Of a stretch of DNA of 64,000 nucleotides, positions 35,176 to 46,844 are shown piece by piece; position 1 is the stretch's first letter, and each line of letters starts with the position of its first letter. The position numbers and the translations under genes were made by a program. This stretch comes from Eucalyptus grandis (taxonomy: Eukaryota; Streptophyta; Magnoliopsida; Myrtales; Myrtaceae). The notes beneath the pieces are model-generated. The model was not told the DNA's origin. It saw only the letters and a program-made list of their open reading frames with translations, and made no database searches. The stretch spans positions 54,238,933 through 54,302,932 of the forward strand of contig NC_052619.1 of assembly GCF_016545825.1 (NCBI RefSeq), given 5' to 3'.

Positions 35176-36044
35176 TTATCCTTGAAGAAACTGTAAGTTT
35201 CCAATGTTTCAAAGTGGAAGAAATTTAAGATGAATGAGCATCTTTTCATTTACATCATCGTAGTGATCGGAGAATCTGAAAATCTTCTCCAGAACTTTAC
35301 ATTTCTAATGTTTCAAAGTGGAAGAAATTAAGATGAATAATCACCTCCGGAATTTGGCAAACATTATCTGCTTAAAAGAAATTTGGCAAAAGGATGGACA
35401 CCTGCTCTGTTGAGTATGTTTTTTTTTTTTTCGGATAAGAGGTGCTTCCCATTCTGTTGTACATTTGTGTAACAAAGAGGTTTATGCAAACATTCTTTTT
35501 AAGTTCACTTTGCATGTTGACTAGTGATAGTTCTGCAAGTACCCGTGTTCAGATTTTCTTTGTTTTAATTTGGTTTGGTTTAGATGTTTCAATGGCTTTG
35601 AATTGCTAATTAACTTTCCTATTGAGGTCAAGTCAAATTATATGAACTCCAAGTGCATTATTTTGTCAATTTACTATGTGAAGATTTTTATTTGAGGTAC
35701 TTTATAAATTGCTACTTTGTCTTACTAAATTTGAAATAGAACTTTTAAGTAGTTGTTACAATGTGTATGAAAGCATCTCAGCACTTGTGGCATCACCTCT
35801 ATGGCAATAACCAACACAAAATTGCGATTTGAAGAAGAATAATAATCTACATAGGTAAACACATGTTTTGTTTGGTTTTTGGGTAAAGCACATTTCTAAG
35901 TTCAGTGATCTACCCAAAAATCATTCAAAAAAATCTTCCTTTTTATTTCCTTGATATTCTATGGTAAAGGAACAAAGGTCTTTGATTGTTAAGACCGCAT
36001 CTAAGAAAAGTCTCTCTTTTCCTTTAAAAAGAGTAGGAGCTAAG

Positions 36045-36194
36045 TGCGAGGAGGAGAGAAGTTCGAATCCAGGCAGCACGGGATCTTAAGTGTGACGTCG
36101 GGGTGGTGGGTCCTCCCCTAGCGTCACCCCGGGTTTACCTCGCCGGCTGCCGGCTGTACGGAGGTTCCCGGGTCATAAAAAAAAAAAAGAAAAA
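36045..36194 (+). mobile_element. SINE-like element
   Basis: A roughly 150-bp segment contains GTTCGAATCC (36,061-36,070), the consensus of a tRNA-type pol III B box, and ends in an A-rich tail. It is bracketed by direct repeats GTAGGAGCTAAG (36,033-36,044) and GTAGGAGTTAAG (36,195-36,206). Paralogous flanks at about 42,755 and 46,705 lack it. An A box is not obvious, so the 5' end may be truncated. Confidence 0.65.
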
Positions 36195-38624
36195 GTAGGA
36201 GTTAAGTAGTGAGATCCCACTAGTTTTCCCTTCTTCCTGAAGCTTTTGAGCTATATTGAAGGAAGCTCAATTTCAATTCGAACGGAAGGAATATGATTTT
36301 ACAAAACTCTGCAAGAAAACTTTCGGACTTTTGTTTTACTAAAACAAAAGTTTAGTAGAGTAATAATCAAAGCTAAAGCCATCGAGAATAAATTTGATCT
36401 TCCATTAGGTTCGAATTAATGAATTTGATATTTCTCAAAAGTATTTTTTGACTCATAAAATCATCGCAATTAATAGCTTCAATCCTAAATTTTATTTTTA
36501 TCAGATTCGGATGTAAATCTGAAAAGACTTCAGAGCTTATCAATTTCGGAATGGAAGTGTTTCACATCTAGCGGGATTTCATTTTTCCTCCGTGGCTGCC
36601 CCACCGTGTGCTTTCTCCATGTCGTCCTTATCAAATACCAATCGTTTAAACGACATCAGGACCCATTGAAATCTGAAGGTCTTGCTGGTGTTGTAGCATT
36701 CACATCAATCATGCACTCCCTGCCAACTTTGAGGAGGTCAGCTCGTCAATCACCGGGAATGACCATGGCCATGGGCATGGGGCTAGGGTTTTGGAGGCGT
36801 GTGGGCAGAGAGCAGTGACGACGAGGGAAGATTAAGGATGTGGAGCAAAGGAAGAAACGTGCAAAGATCAAGGAAGGATGTGGAAGGAGTTGTCGTGGAG
36901 TTTAAACGAAGTTCACTTAGAAAAGAAACTAAATAAAAGGAAAAGATAAAAAAATTCTAAACCTGGGCATGTTGAATATTTTGGTCTCTTCATCCAAATA
37001 AAGAGAAATCCATCACATGCTTAGTTCTCCCGAAAAGGAGTAAAACCAAAAGTGAAATGCTAAAATCAACGTGGACGAATGCGAAAGTCTCAAAGCGCGA
37101 AGCGGAACAGGATAACAGCTCGTTTGTTTTGCAAGAAAGATGGCGAAGTGAATTATCTCACCTCTTCAACCCTAAAAGTTGCTAAATTTCAGTTTTCTTT
37201 CAAAACTTTGACTCAACAAATTGCGAAGTTCAGATTTTTAAGTTCGCCACTGTCCAAGCAAGACACCACGTCTCAACGTCCATCATGGACCGAACTTTGA
37301 TGAAATATATATTTTTATCATCATACAAGTTTTGGATTTGATGATATGAAAACGGTTTGGATAACAGAATAAAATTTCTATTTAATTGATTAGATAACAA
37401 CATAGCAAATCATCAACTACAAAATAATAGTCGAAATAATACTAATACATTACAAAAGTTGAAAATACAATTTCATGAAATTTCCGGTATATTATTATTC
37501 ATTGCCATTTTATTAGCAATGGTTTTCCTAAGCATATTTATTTGGTTTCCCTCATCAGTCAATGTATCGTTTGCAAGCTCATGCTACGTAGGTTCAGACA
37601 AGTACTGCGAAAGCATGAATATGGGTGCCATCAATGGCGTTTATACAGCCCTATCCTTTTATCAAAGACTAGTATTATACAATATTATAAACAAAATAAA
37701 ATTGATAGTGTAAAGGAATATATGAGAATTCTACCTTGAAGTAATGTTAATGGTTAGAAACTAATCGGGGGAAGGTCGGTTTATTTTGATTCTCGAATTG
37801 AATCAATCCGGTTGCTCATCCCTAATTTCTTTATTGTTGCTCAATGAACCTTTAATGACCCTTACATAACAAAGAGAAAGATTCTCTTGCCTTCAAATTA
37901 AAATTCAAGATTGTGTAATAATCTAATTATTTTGATTTTGCAAGAATTTTGAATCCATGAAGAAACAAGGTTAAATTTCTAGGCACGTTTTTTATTCATC
38001 TATTACGTAAGAACTTTTTCTTCAACTGGCCATGTGTGTGCCTTTTCTAGAAGGAAAGAGTCCCATTGTTTTTAAGTAAGCATTTAAGAACTTTGGTTGT
38101 TTTTTAAAATTTGGGACCCATTCGATTGTCTTTCATCCTAAAGAGGAAGTTATCAAAAAAAAAATGAAAAAAAAAACACAAGCAAAATAAGAAAAAGAAA
38201 ATTAGCAATAATTTGTGAAGTTGTGGTTATGAGTGAATTAAGTTAGCAAGAAAGCGCAAGGTTTTTTTATATGGTTTGATTTCAGCTTAGATTTTTATTT
38301 CAGAAACTGAGAACTTAAAAATTTCAGCCTTTGAATTTTTCAATTTCTCTATTTCTAGAATATAAATCTGTTTCAGAAATAGAGAAATCAAATTGTATCA
38401 TCAAACGGATTTTTTTCTAAACCTATTTCGAAAAACAAAGAAATAGAGAAATATAAATTTTGTCATTCACGCCTTTAGTTAATTCGCTCGATTTTTTAGG
38501 AACGGAGAGAGGTCTTCAGCCCTGTTTATCATTAAAACCAACACCAAAAAAGAAAAAAAGATCAAAGAAATTTGCGTATTTTGGCAGCAGCAAAAAGGCA
38601 GAAAGCAATTGATAGGGGAGAGAG

Positions 38625-38745
38625 AGGAGCAGAGGAAAAGGACAGGGTTCGTGATCATGATGCGACAGGGTTCGTGATCATGATGCGCGTACTGACAAGA
38701 GGAGCAGAGGAAAAGGACAGGGTTCGTGAATATGATGTGCGTGCT
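38625..38745. repeat. Short imperfect tandem duplications
   Basis: 'gagcagaggaaaaggacagg' occurs at about 38,627 and again at 38,701, with 'gacagggttcgtgatcatga' doubled in between. It is a local slippage or duplication patch in the R2 flank with no coding significance. Confidence 0.7.
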
Positions 38746-39107
38746 GTCAGTGGTCACATGGGGGGAGTGATGATATCGTGTGCAGTGAAGCAGGAGCCAA
38801 ATTAATAAAGAAAAAGATGCCAAATCAATGTGGGGTCACGCGTACCGATAAATGATTCATCCCTGCATCAGTTGGGTTGACATGCGCCGGTGTACGGGCG
38901 GGCAAAGACCTACTTGAAGAATATTTTCTCGGAAGTGGAGAGCTGTAAATGCAGTAAACCCTAAAGGATGGATTTTCAGCCCACGCGTCCCGATTAAAAT
39001 TGTCATATTCTTCCCAGAATTCTATTGTGTTTTCCAGGTTTGAAGAGCACGAAAAATGGACGGGGCATTTTTCCCAAAATACCCCCGATATCGCCGGTCT
39101 ATAATAT

Positions 39108-39976
39108 CATGAGTGTGCAAAAGAACCAGACTCGCCCAGATTGTCTACAATCGGATTGAAACTGTCCGGAACCAATGAATTTTTAAGGAAATCGGTTTGG
39201 TTCCTAGTTCCATGGACGAATCCGCCCACTCAAATTGAATCGATTATATTATAATAATATATTAATTTTTATTTAAAAAATTCGAAGTTAACAAATCTAA
39301 AATTTATGACTTCAATTACCATTTTATCTAAATTCACTACTCTCATACTCCATCTCGTCTCTCTCAGTTCAAAATCTCCTCGAGCTCCCTCTTTCTCTTC
39401 GATTCATCTCCGGATCTACTCCTCTTCCTTTGAATCTTAGTTTGAACTCGGCAAAATAATGAGTTAATTCTCTTTTCCTCCCTTGAACTTGAACTCTTTT
39501 TCCATGTTGTCGCCACCTCCGCATTCATTGTCACTATCGTCCTCTCGTTATTGAGCTCGTCCCGCTTCTACCTCTCATCTTCCTCCTCATCCTCCTTAGG
39601 CTTTTCCCCATCATCCTCATCTTTGGGTACGGACAAACTCTAGGTCTAAGAACGACTTACCATTCTCGTTGTCCTCCTCATTGTCGGTCTTGAGGGAGGA
39701 GTGGGAGACAACGGAGGCGGTGGCCAAGATGGTGGTGGTGGCCGGGACGAAAGCGGAGCAAGGGTTGTGACCGGTTGAAGATGAAAAAAGGAAGGTATGG
39801 AGGTTGGAATGGTTCTATGGATCCACCGGGAACTGGACCGGACCGGCGGTTCGGTTCCCAAGTGGATTCATGCAACTAGTGGGTAATTTCTAGTTTTAAT
39901 TTTTCGAAACCGATTCTTATCGGGCGATTCCTAGTTCTAGGTCAGAAACCGCCCGTCCGGACTATGTACACCCCTA
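39108..39976. mobile_element. hAT-like non-autonomous element, 0.87 kb
   Basis: The right end is GTACACCCCTA and the left end a degenerate CATGAGTGTGCA. They are flanked by an exact 8-bp duplication TATAATAT (39,100-39,107 and 39,977-39,984). The paralogous empty site is 1971-1978 in copy R1 (tataacac followed by agtactcgg). Subterminal ACCGG/GGTTCC motifs match the other elements. No transposase was seen. Confidence 0.8.
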
Positions 39977-40377
39977 TATAATATGGTACTCGGCAACCAC
40001 ACTAAACTTTTCCCCCGAGTGGGACACCCCCCTGTCGTAGAAGTGACGCTACAACTATGTACGAACAAAGCCACAAGTGCGTCCTGTGCGTCCTGTGCCC
40101 TATCATTCCTATGAATTTGCAGGCAAGGACAAGGGCAAGGGCATTTATTGCAACAAAGTGTTGTTAGATCATTCAATTGAAGAAGGAGGATGCATTTGAC
40201 TAGGGGTGAGCGCGGTCTAGGGTTGACCACTGGGACCGGCCCAACCTGCCAGTCTGGTCCGGTTCCCAAGGGGACCGGGTTGGTCCTGGTCACGAAATCC
40301 CGGGACCAACACTTTGTGCGGAGTTGGTCCTCGGTCCAAGAGTTTTGGGTCGGTCCAACCACTGGACCAAACCACCG

Positions 40378-40424
40378 TATATTATATTATATTATATTAT
40401 ATTATATTATATTATATTATTTAT
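40378..40424. repeat. (ATTAT)n microsatellite
   Basis: There are about nine uninterrupted 5-bp units inside the 40201-41293 element. Confidence 0.95.
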
Positions 40425-40751
40425 AATTCTTATATATCCAAACCTAAGTAAAATGTCTGTTATATTATATTATATCGAGATGTTCTATCAATAGCACTAA
40501 TAGTAATTTCAATTTAAAACTTTTGTTGAGTATTAATTATGTGTCGTTTGTTTTGTTTTTAGGTGTTTAGAAGTTCAAGTGAATTAACAAGATGTGAAAT
40601 TATATATTCATGGTTTATATTAAGTATTTTGAACTTTTTATGGTTTAATTGTATTTTACTAATAAATTTTAGCTGCACTTTGCTTTTCAATTTGTGAAAA
40701 ATGATAGAAGTTTTTGAAGAGTAGGGTAGTACTGCAGTTGCTATGTTGATT

Positions 40752-40865
40752 TGCTAGTCAAGTGGTGTGAAATTCATTTTTTAGTTGAGTGGACTCTACA
40801 TGATCAAATGCTAGTCAAGTGGTGTGAAGCTCATTTTTTGGTTGAGTGGATTCTACATGATCAAA
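40752..40865. repeat. 57-bp tandem duplication inside a hAT-like element
   Basis: The segment beginning 'tgctagtcaagtggtgtgaa' at 40,752 is repeated at 40,809 with four or so substitutions. Confidence 0.9.
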
Positions 40866-41559
40866 TGCAGGAAAACACTTTTGCATATGGTGTTATGAAT
40901 ATTAAAAATATATGATTATAAGAACTTTCCATCTTGTCCCATATCTCGATGAGCGGTTAGTAGGTACAAAATTTCTATTATTGTGTCATCTTAAATTTGC
41001 TAAATATGTATTGGTATTTATAGTTTAGTTGCACAATGCCGCATTGTCGATGGATGTGTAATTTGAATTTGTAGGTTTGCTTTTTTAGGGAGTATAAAAA
41101 ATAAGACGAAAAAAATTATCGATCGGTCCCGGGTTGACCCTGGAACCGGACCGAACCCATTGGGTCGGTCCGGTCCTTGGTCCTAGGCTCAATAGGGTCG
41201 GTCCTCGGTCCTAAAAATTGAGGACCGACACTGTACGGGTTGGTCCTAGGGTTAGGGGGTGGCCCGGACCAACCCGGACCATGCTCACCCCTACATTTGA
41301 CACCGAGTGGTCCGTTCAGGGTGAAAGCAAACTCTACAAAGGCAATATAATTAAAATACAAATGACCCCCGGATATCTCCAAGTGATTTAAATTTTACAA
41401 TGCGCTGTACCGATTTTGATGCTATACAGTTCAGTCAAGAGAGATCAATGGAGAGGAGACAATGCTTGATTTATTCATCATTGGATTGATCGTTATCCAG
41501 ACCATGAAAATCTTAAGATATTATACATTTCAATTAGTTCATTTAGTCAACATTTGTAT

Positions 41560-42535
41560 CCTATCGAGATCTGAAGGTCTTGCTGGTGTTGGCATATTCA
41601 CATTGCTCATGCACTGACGTGCAACTTTGAGGAGGTTAGCTCATCAATTTGAGGGGCATGGAGTTGGGTTAGGGTTTTGGAAGATAAGGGATTTGGAGAT
41701 GAGGAAGAAATGTGCAGTTTTAAGCTAATCATTGATCAAGCAAATCGTCATATTGAATTTTCAACATCCGTCTTAGAGCAAACTTTGATGGAATGTATTT
41801 TTTTGGTTACCATAGAAGTTTCGGATTTTCACAATATGAAAAACAATTTGGATAATTGGCATTGCAATGAATATAAAGGTTATGAATTTTTAGGGAATCA
41901 CCGCTCGCTATCATTCACCACTTGTTGCCATCGAATTTGCCGCCCACCTTTGGCATCATAAACCCTCAACTTCATGCTTCAATCCATCGGCGAGCGAGCG
42001 GCTAACATCTCGCTTCTCGAGTCTATCTTCTATGCCTTCATCTCCTTTTTCTTTCCATGCAGAGCTCATAACCTATGTCCATAGAATTCGCAACCGACAA
42101 AGTTCGCTAGTCTCGCATGGCCACGGATTTGGGGCTGCATGGCCGCGGGTGTTGGGGCTCTACTTAGTGAGTTTACTCGATCTTCTAAGCAACGGAGAGA
42201 GCCCTCAGCCCTCAGCCTGATTATCATTAAAATCAATATCCAAAAAGAAAAAGATAAATAAATTCCTATATTATGAGGGCATTTGGGTATTTTGGCAGTA
42301 CACGAAAAGACAAATGCACTTGATACTGTGTGCAGTGAAACAGATGAAAAAGAGGGTTGTGATTATGGATGGATGGAGTGGTTGCTGTCAGCTGTCAGTG
42401 GTCACTTTCAACTTTTTGTTGACTTGACTCTAAATGAATTATATGGGACAAAAATCGATTCTCAATCCAAAATTTCTATACCATATGATTCGGTGATTTT
42501 CCGCGAAATGTAAATAATTTACTTTGGCCGGCTGC
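41560..42535. repeat. TNL 5'-flank repeat, short copy R3
   Basis: This partial copy begins at the 'ggtcttgctggtgttgg' landmark (41,576; compare about 340 and 36,680). It includes the 'tcgaatttgccgcccacc' block (41,932; compare 1,141) and the 'gctcgatttt/gtttactcgatcttc' block near 42,172 (compare 1,380). No gene was found. Confidence 0.55.
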
Positions 42536-45500
42536 AATGATGCTTCAAGGAAGTACCCTCACTGACCAATTTTACTGCAAAACTGACCCACAATTTTATG
42601 TATATTCATCCAAACCTTTGGCTTCCGAGTTCATTGACCTCCTCAAAAGTCATTAAAAAAAATCTTCCCCTTTAATATTTCTGTAGCAAAGAAACAAAGG
42701 TCTTGATAGTTTAGATCTGTCTCTCTACGAAAAATCTTTCTTTTCCTTTTAAAAGGAGCGGAGTTTAGGCAATGGATCCCACCTATGCTCTCTTCTCCCC
42801 TCAGCTTTTGAGCCAACGGAGGAAACTCAATTTCAATTTGGATGGAAGGAGTCCGATTTTAAAGAATCTGCAACGAGACTTTTGGAGTTTCATTTTTACT
42901 AAAACCAAAGTTTAGTGGAGTATAATCAAAGCTAAAGTTGTTGGAAAACTAATTTAATACTTTCAATAGTCTTTTTTAGCTCATTGAGTCATTGTGATTA
43001 ATAACTTTAATCTTTATATTTTTTGTCACATTAGGATTTATGCTTGAAAAGACTTAAGAACTTATGAACTTTGGAATTGAATAATTTTACACCTCTAAAT
43101 ATAACGAGATTTTGTTTTTTTATCGTGAAACATGGAATGTTTAGGGCATGTTTGATAACGATTCTATTCTCGGGAGCTAATTCTGACTAGAAATTATTAT
43201 TTTTTATTCTATTCCCGAGAAGTGATTCTGAGTAAAAAAACGGATTTGATAAATGTCCAAATTTTTTTATTCTAGAATAGAATTGCGTTTGATACATTGC
43301 TAATTGATTACATTCCAAATTATTTTTTTTTTTTTTTTTCTTTTCTTTTTTCCCTTTTCTCCTATTCTTCTTCTTCTTCTTCATTTGGCCGGTCCCAGGA
43401 CCGTGGCCGGCTAGACGAGGGCCGGTGACGCTCATCGGAGCGTCGCCGTCCCTTGTCGGCCGAGCCTCATCGGCAACTGGGCGAGATAGGGCTAGGCGAG
43501 CCTCGCCGGTGGCCAAGTGAGGCTAGGCAAGCCTCGCCGGTGGCTGAGCGAGCCTCGCCGGGCTAGGTGAGGCCCGCCTAGCCACCGGCGAGCTCGCCCG
43601 GTGCCGGGCGAGGCTCGCCCGGCGCTTGGCCATCGGGCGAGCTCGGCTACCGGTGAGGCTCGCCGGGGCGGCAACGAGCGGCGGCGGTGGTGGCGAACGG
43701 CGGCAGGCGGTGGTGGACGACAATCGCGGGATGTCGGAAGGAAATAAGGAGACTTTTACTATTTTGATTTTTTTTTTATTCTCGAACGGAGAATCATATT
43801 TTTCTTTTTTTATTCTCAATTCTCTTCCCAATCTATTCCTGGGAATAAAAATTTTACCAAACGTGAAATGAAAATCAATCAATAAAAAGTTAGAACCGTC
43901 TAATTTAATTAAATGGAAATGAAAATAGAATGTGCCCCATACATATAGTTTTGCGTTGCATCAAAATACAATCACTAAATTAAGAACTGCATGAGACCAG
44001 TCGATATGATTTTGATCGGGAGGCCAAAAATGTAAAGCCTAATCTCCCTGTGCCTCGTCTTAACGGGGTATTGGCATAAGCTACCACTTTCGGAAAGAGA
44101 GAAAAGAAAAAGACAAAACAGCGTGCGGGGCGATGCAAGAAGACTAACACCAATGGTTGACCCAAGTCAAAGTCTACGAAGACTTGGACGACCAACAGTC
44201 CATGATGGACCAGCTTGCTCAAGAAGGAATCCCACCGGTGATTGACCCAAGCCTACGAAGACTTGGACTACCGAAGGCACACGCCAAAGCATTGGCGGGA
44301 CTCCTTTTCCACGTTAGGATGACCCCATCTTCTTTTTTCTTCTTTTTGTTGCATTGCTTTATTTCTTTTCATTATTCACTTTGCTTTTTAGTTTTTAACA
44401 ATAATTTCCCTCGGATTCTTCGAGGTAGTTTTGCCCTAAATGACTACTGAGATCCTCGGTGGTTTAATTGCTATGAGAATTTTGTCAAATAACATGTATT
44501 CAACTTTCACATAACAAATGACATTTTAATTACAACTGCTAGCAATATATGTGGGTTTTTTTTTTAATGTTTTCAAAAAATATGTGCACTTTTACTCAAT
44601 AAGCACGAGCTCTCCATCATTTGAAGTTTAACTAATAAATCTAGGTTATTTACAAGTACTTTAAATAAGTATACTAAATTCGATACACTAAGTGAATAAA
44701 TTGATTTGTGGAAAAAGATACTACTCTTAACCAAAAAAAAATAAAAATAAATAGATACTACTCAAATTGGAATTCGATACTTCCCAAGAGTGTTTTTTGA
44801 CTCATCAAGTCATTGTGATTAATAACTTCAATCTTAAATGTCATTTTTGGTCACACTCGGATTTATGCCTGAAAAGACTTAAGAATTTACGAATTTTAGA
44901 ATGGAACATCTTTACACCTCTAGATCTAGCAAAATTTTATTTTCTATTGTGAAACATAAAATTTTTAATTACCACAAAATTAATTTAGAAAATTAAAAAA
45001 AAATACTTGCAAACAAACACCATTTGTTCAAAAATACTTTGAACTTTCAATAAACCAATCATATCATCAATCAATATAAAAGTTGATACTCTCTAATTTA
45101 ATTAAATGGAAAGTATGAAAGTGCCACATACATGTCGTTTTTGGTTTGCATCGAAATACAATCATTAGATTATCAATTGCATGAGATTGGTCAATGTGAT
45201 CTTGACATGGAAATCTAAAACCTAAGCTCCCTGTGCCTCGTTTTAACTTGGCATTAACATTAGCTACCTTTCTAAAAAAAAAAAAAGAGGAAAAAAAAAA
45301 GACGGAATAGCGTACGATTGGTGCAAGAAAACTGAAACATCACGGGATCAGAGGGGCAAAGTCAAAGTCTACGAACACTTGGACTACCAACGGTACATGA
45401 TGAACCAACTTTGCTCTAAGAAGGAATCACACCCATGATTCATTCATTTGGTAACTTTGTCCCTCACAGTCATACTTCCATAAACGTAGGGACTTTATCA

Positions 45501-46480
45501 AAAAGAAGGAAAAACATGTCACTAGATCACTTTGTAAAATCCAACGACTCATCGTTCTCCCATGCACCCGTAACATTTACATGGTAACAAATCGATCTCC
45601 AATTCTCATATTCATGGCACCGTTTCCTCTGGTCATATACCGTCATAGGAAAATTGAAAAAAAAAAAGAACTTTTAGGGTGTCTTTATCTCGCTGAGAAT
45701 TTTTTTGTCGCGGGAAAATGCTTTTAGGAAATTCAATTTCAAATAAAGGGAATCTCAAGAATTTGATTACAGTGAAAATATGTTTAAAAAAAACTGATTT
45801 TATTGTAATTGGTAATAAGCGAATCCACTAAATACAGCTTGTATCGTTAAAAGTAACATGGAATGACTAATAAATTGGAATGGATATTGTCTTCGTTTAT
45901 TCTATAATCCATCAAAATAACAATGATTACAAAGAAATTAAGATAGAAATTATGAAACCATCTTTGTAAATTATAGATATGATTGTGCTTTGGGAATGTA
46001 GAAAAATTGAGCATTAATAAAGTATATTTACTTTGAAGGGTAGCAAGAAAATAAGGGTAACAATTCTTTCTAGCCAAGTCGTTTTTCTCTAAACTTATTG
46101 TTTTTAGGATTAATATCACGAAAAATCTCAAACCGATACACTCATGCTAAATTTATTCTAAACTAAATTTTTTACCACAAAAAACCCAAATTGGTATGTT
46201 TGTGACAAATTTAATTTCTATTCGTTTCTGTTAAATTGGATTGATACTATTAAAAAAAAAATTAATACACATGTGACAAATAGAAAGTAAAATCCCAAAC
46301 TAATACACCCATCAATTCTCAAAATTTGATGTCTACTTTTCTTCACTTTAACTTTGAATGAATCCGCCATTTATTTGAGGGGCAAAAGTAGATTGTAATC
46401 CCAAAATTTTTGCACCACATGGTCCAATGATTTCTGCATTAAGAAACGTGAATAATTGTCAACTTTGGGAGGTTGAGGAT
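42536..46480. repeat. TNL 5'-flank repeat, copy R4 (partly doubled), with a MITE
   Basis: It starts with the block 'gatgcttcaaggaa' (compare 46,478). It then has 'ttttactaaaacc' (42,892), the 'ggaatgttta' landmark (43,135), the MITE, and the blocks near 43,890 and 44,160. From 44,770 the same order repeats: 'tctagatctagc' at 44,920, 'aaagtctacgaacacttgg' at 45,368, 'aaatccaacgactc' at 45,536 and 'attgtaattggtaataag' at 45,802. No gene was found. Confidence 0.6.
43145..43866. mobile_element. MITE-like element with CATGTTTGATAAC / GTTACCAAACGTG-type ends
   Basis: The left end CATGTTTGATAACGATTCTA and the reverse complement of the right end (CACGTTTGGTAAAATTTTTA) form imperfect inverted repeats followed by similar ATTC-rich arms on both sides. 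The centre (43,385-43,720) is a GC-rich array of short 'gcgaggctcgcc' motifs. It sits within the R4 copy, where paralogous flanks are uninterrupted (compare 2577-2700). No transposase is present and the exact target duplication was not resolved. Confidence 0.7.
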
Positions 46481-46844
46481 GCTTCAAGGAATCAACCTTA
46501 TTGACCAAATTTTGCAAGAGAATTGGCCCACGACTCTCTTTGCATATTTATCCAATTCCGTGGCTTCTAAGTTCAATGACCCACCCAAAAGTCATTTAAA
46601 AAGATCTTCCCTTTTTAGTTCCTTAATATTTATGTGGTGAAGGAACAAAGGTCTTTGATAGTAAAAGCCCGCATCTAATACAAGAAGTCTCTTTTTTTCT
46701 TTTCAAAACAGTATGAGTTAGGCAATGGATCCCACCCATTTTCTCTTCTTCCCTAAGCTTTCGAGCTGATGGAGGAAGCACAATTTTGATTCAAACAGAA
46801 AGTGTCTGATTTAAAAAAATCTACAACTAGATATTTGGACTTTT

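Larger units (their letters stand above)
40201..41293. mobile_element. hAT-like non-autonomous element, 1.09 kb, with perfect empty site nearby
   Basis: The terminal inverted repeats are TAGGGGTGAGC and its complement GCTCACCCCTA. They are flanked by an exact 8-bp duplication CATTTGAC (40,193-40,200 and 41,294-41,301). The unoccupied site is present at 2174-2181 in copy R1 with matching sequence on both sides. Both subterminal regions carry arrays of GGACC/GGTCC motifs. Inside are a TATTA microsatellite and a 57-bp tandem duplication. No transposase reading frame is present. Confidence 0.92.
35870..41550. repeat. TNL 5'-flank repeat, copy R2, with SINE-like and two hAT-like insertions
   Basis: This is collinear with 1-2400. 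Shared landmarks include 'ttttgttttactaaaac' (36,332), 'catctagcgggatttc' (36,567), 'ttaattcgctcgatttttta' (38,476), 'tgttttccaggttt' (39,028) and 'ggagagatcaatggagag' type sequence (about 41,440). It also has an extra left part (35,870-36,320) shared with 42.5 and 46.5 kb. The additional length comes from insertions at 36,045, 39,108 and 40,201. No gene was found, and no TNL follows it directly. Confidence 0.65.

Noticed and set aside
40190..40426. 78-codon frame at the left end of the 40,201 element
   Set aside because: It translates the GGTCC/GGACC subterminal array and the microsatellite of a non-autonomous hAT-like element.
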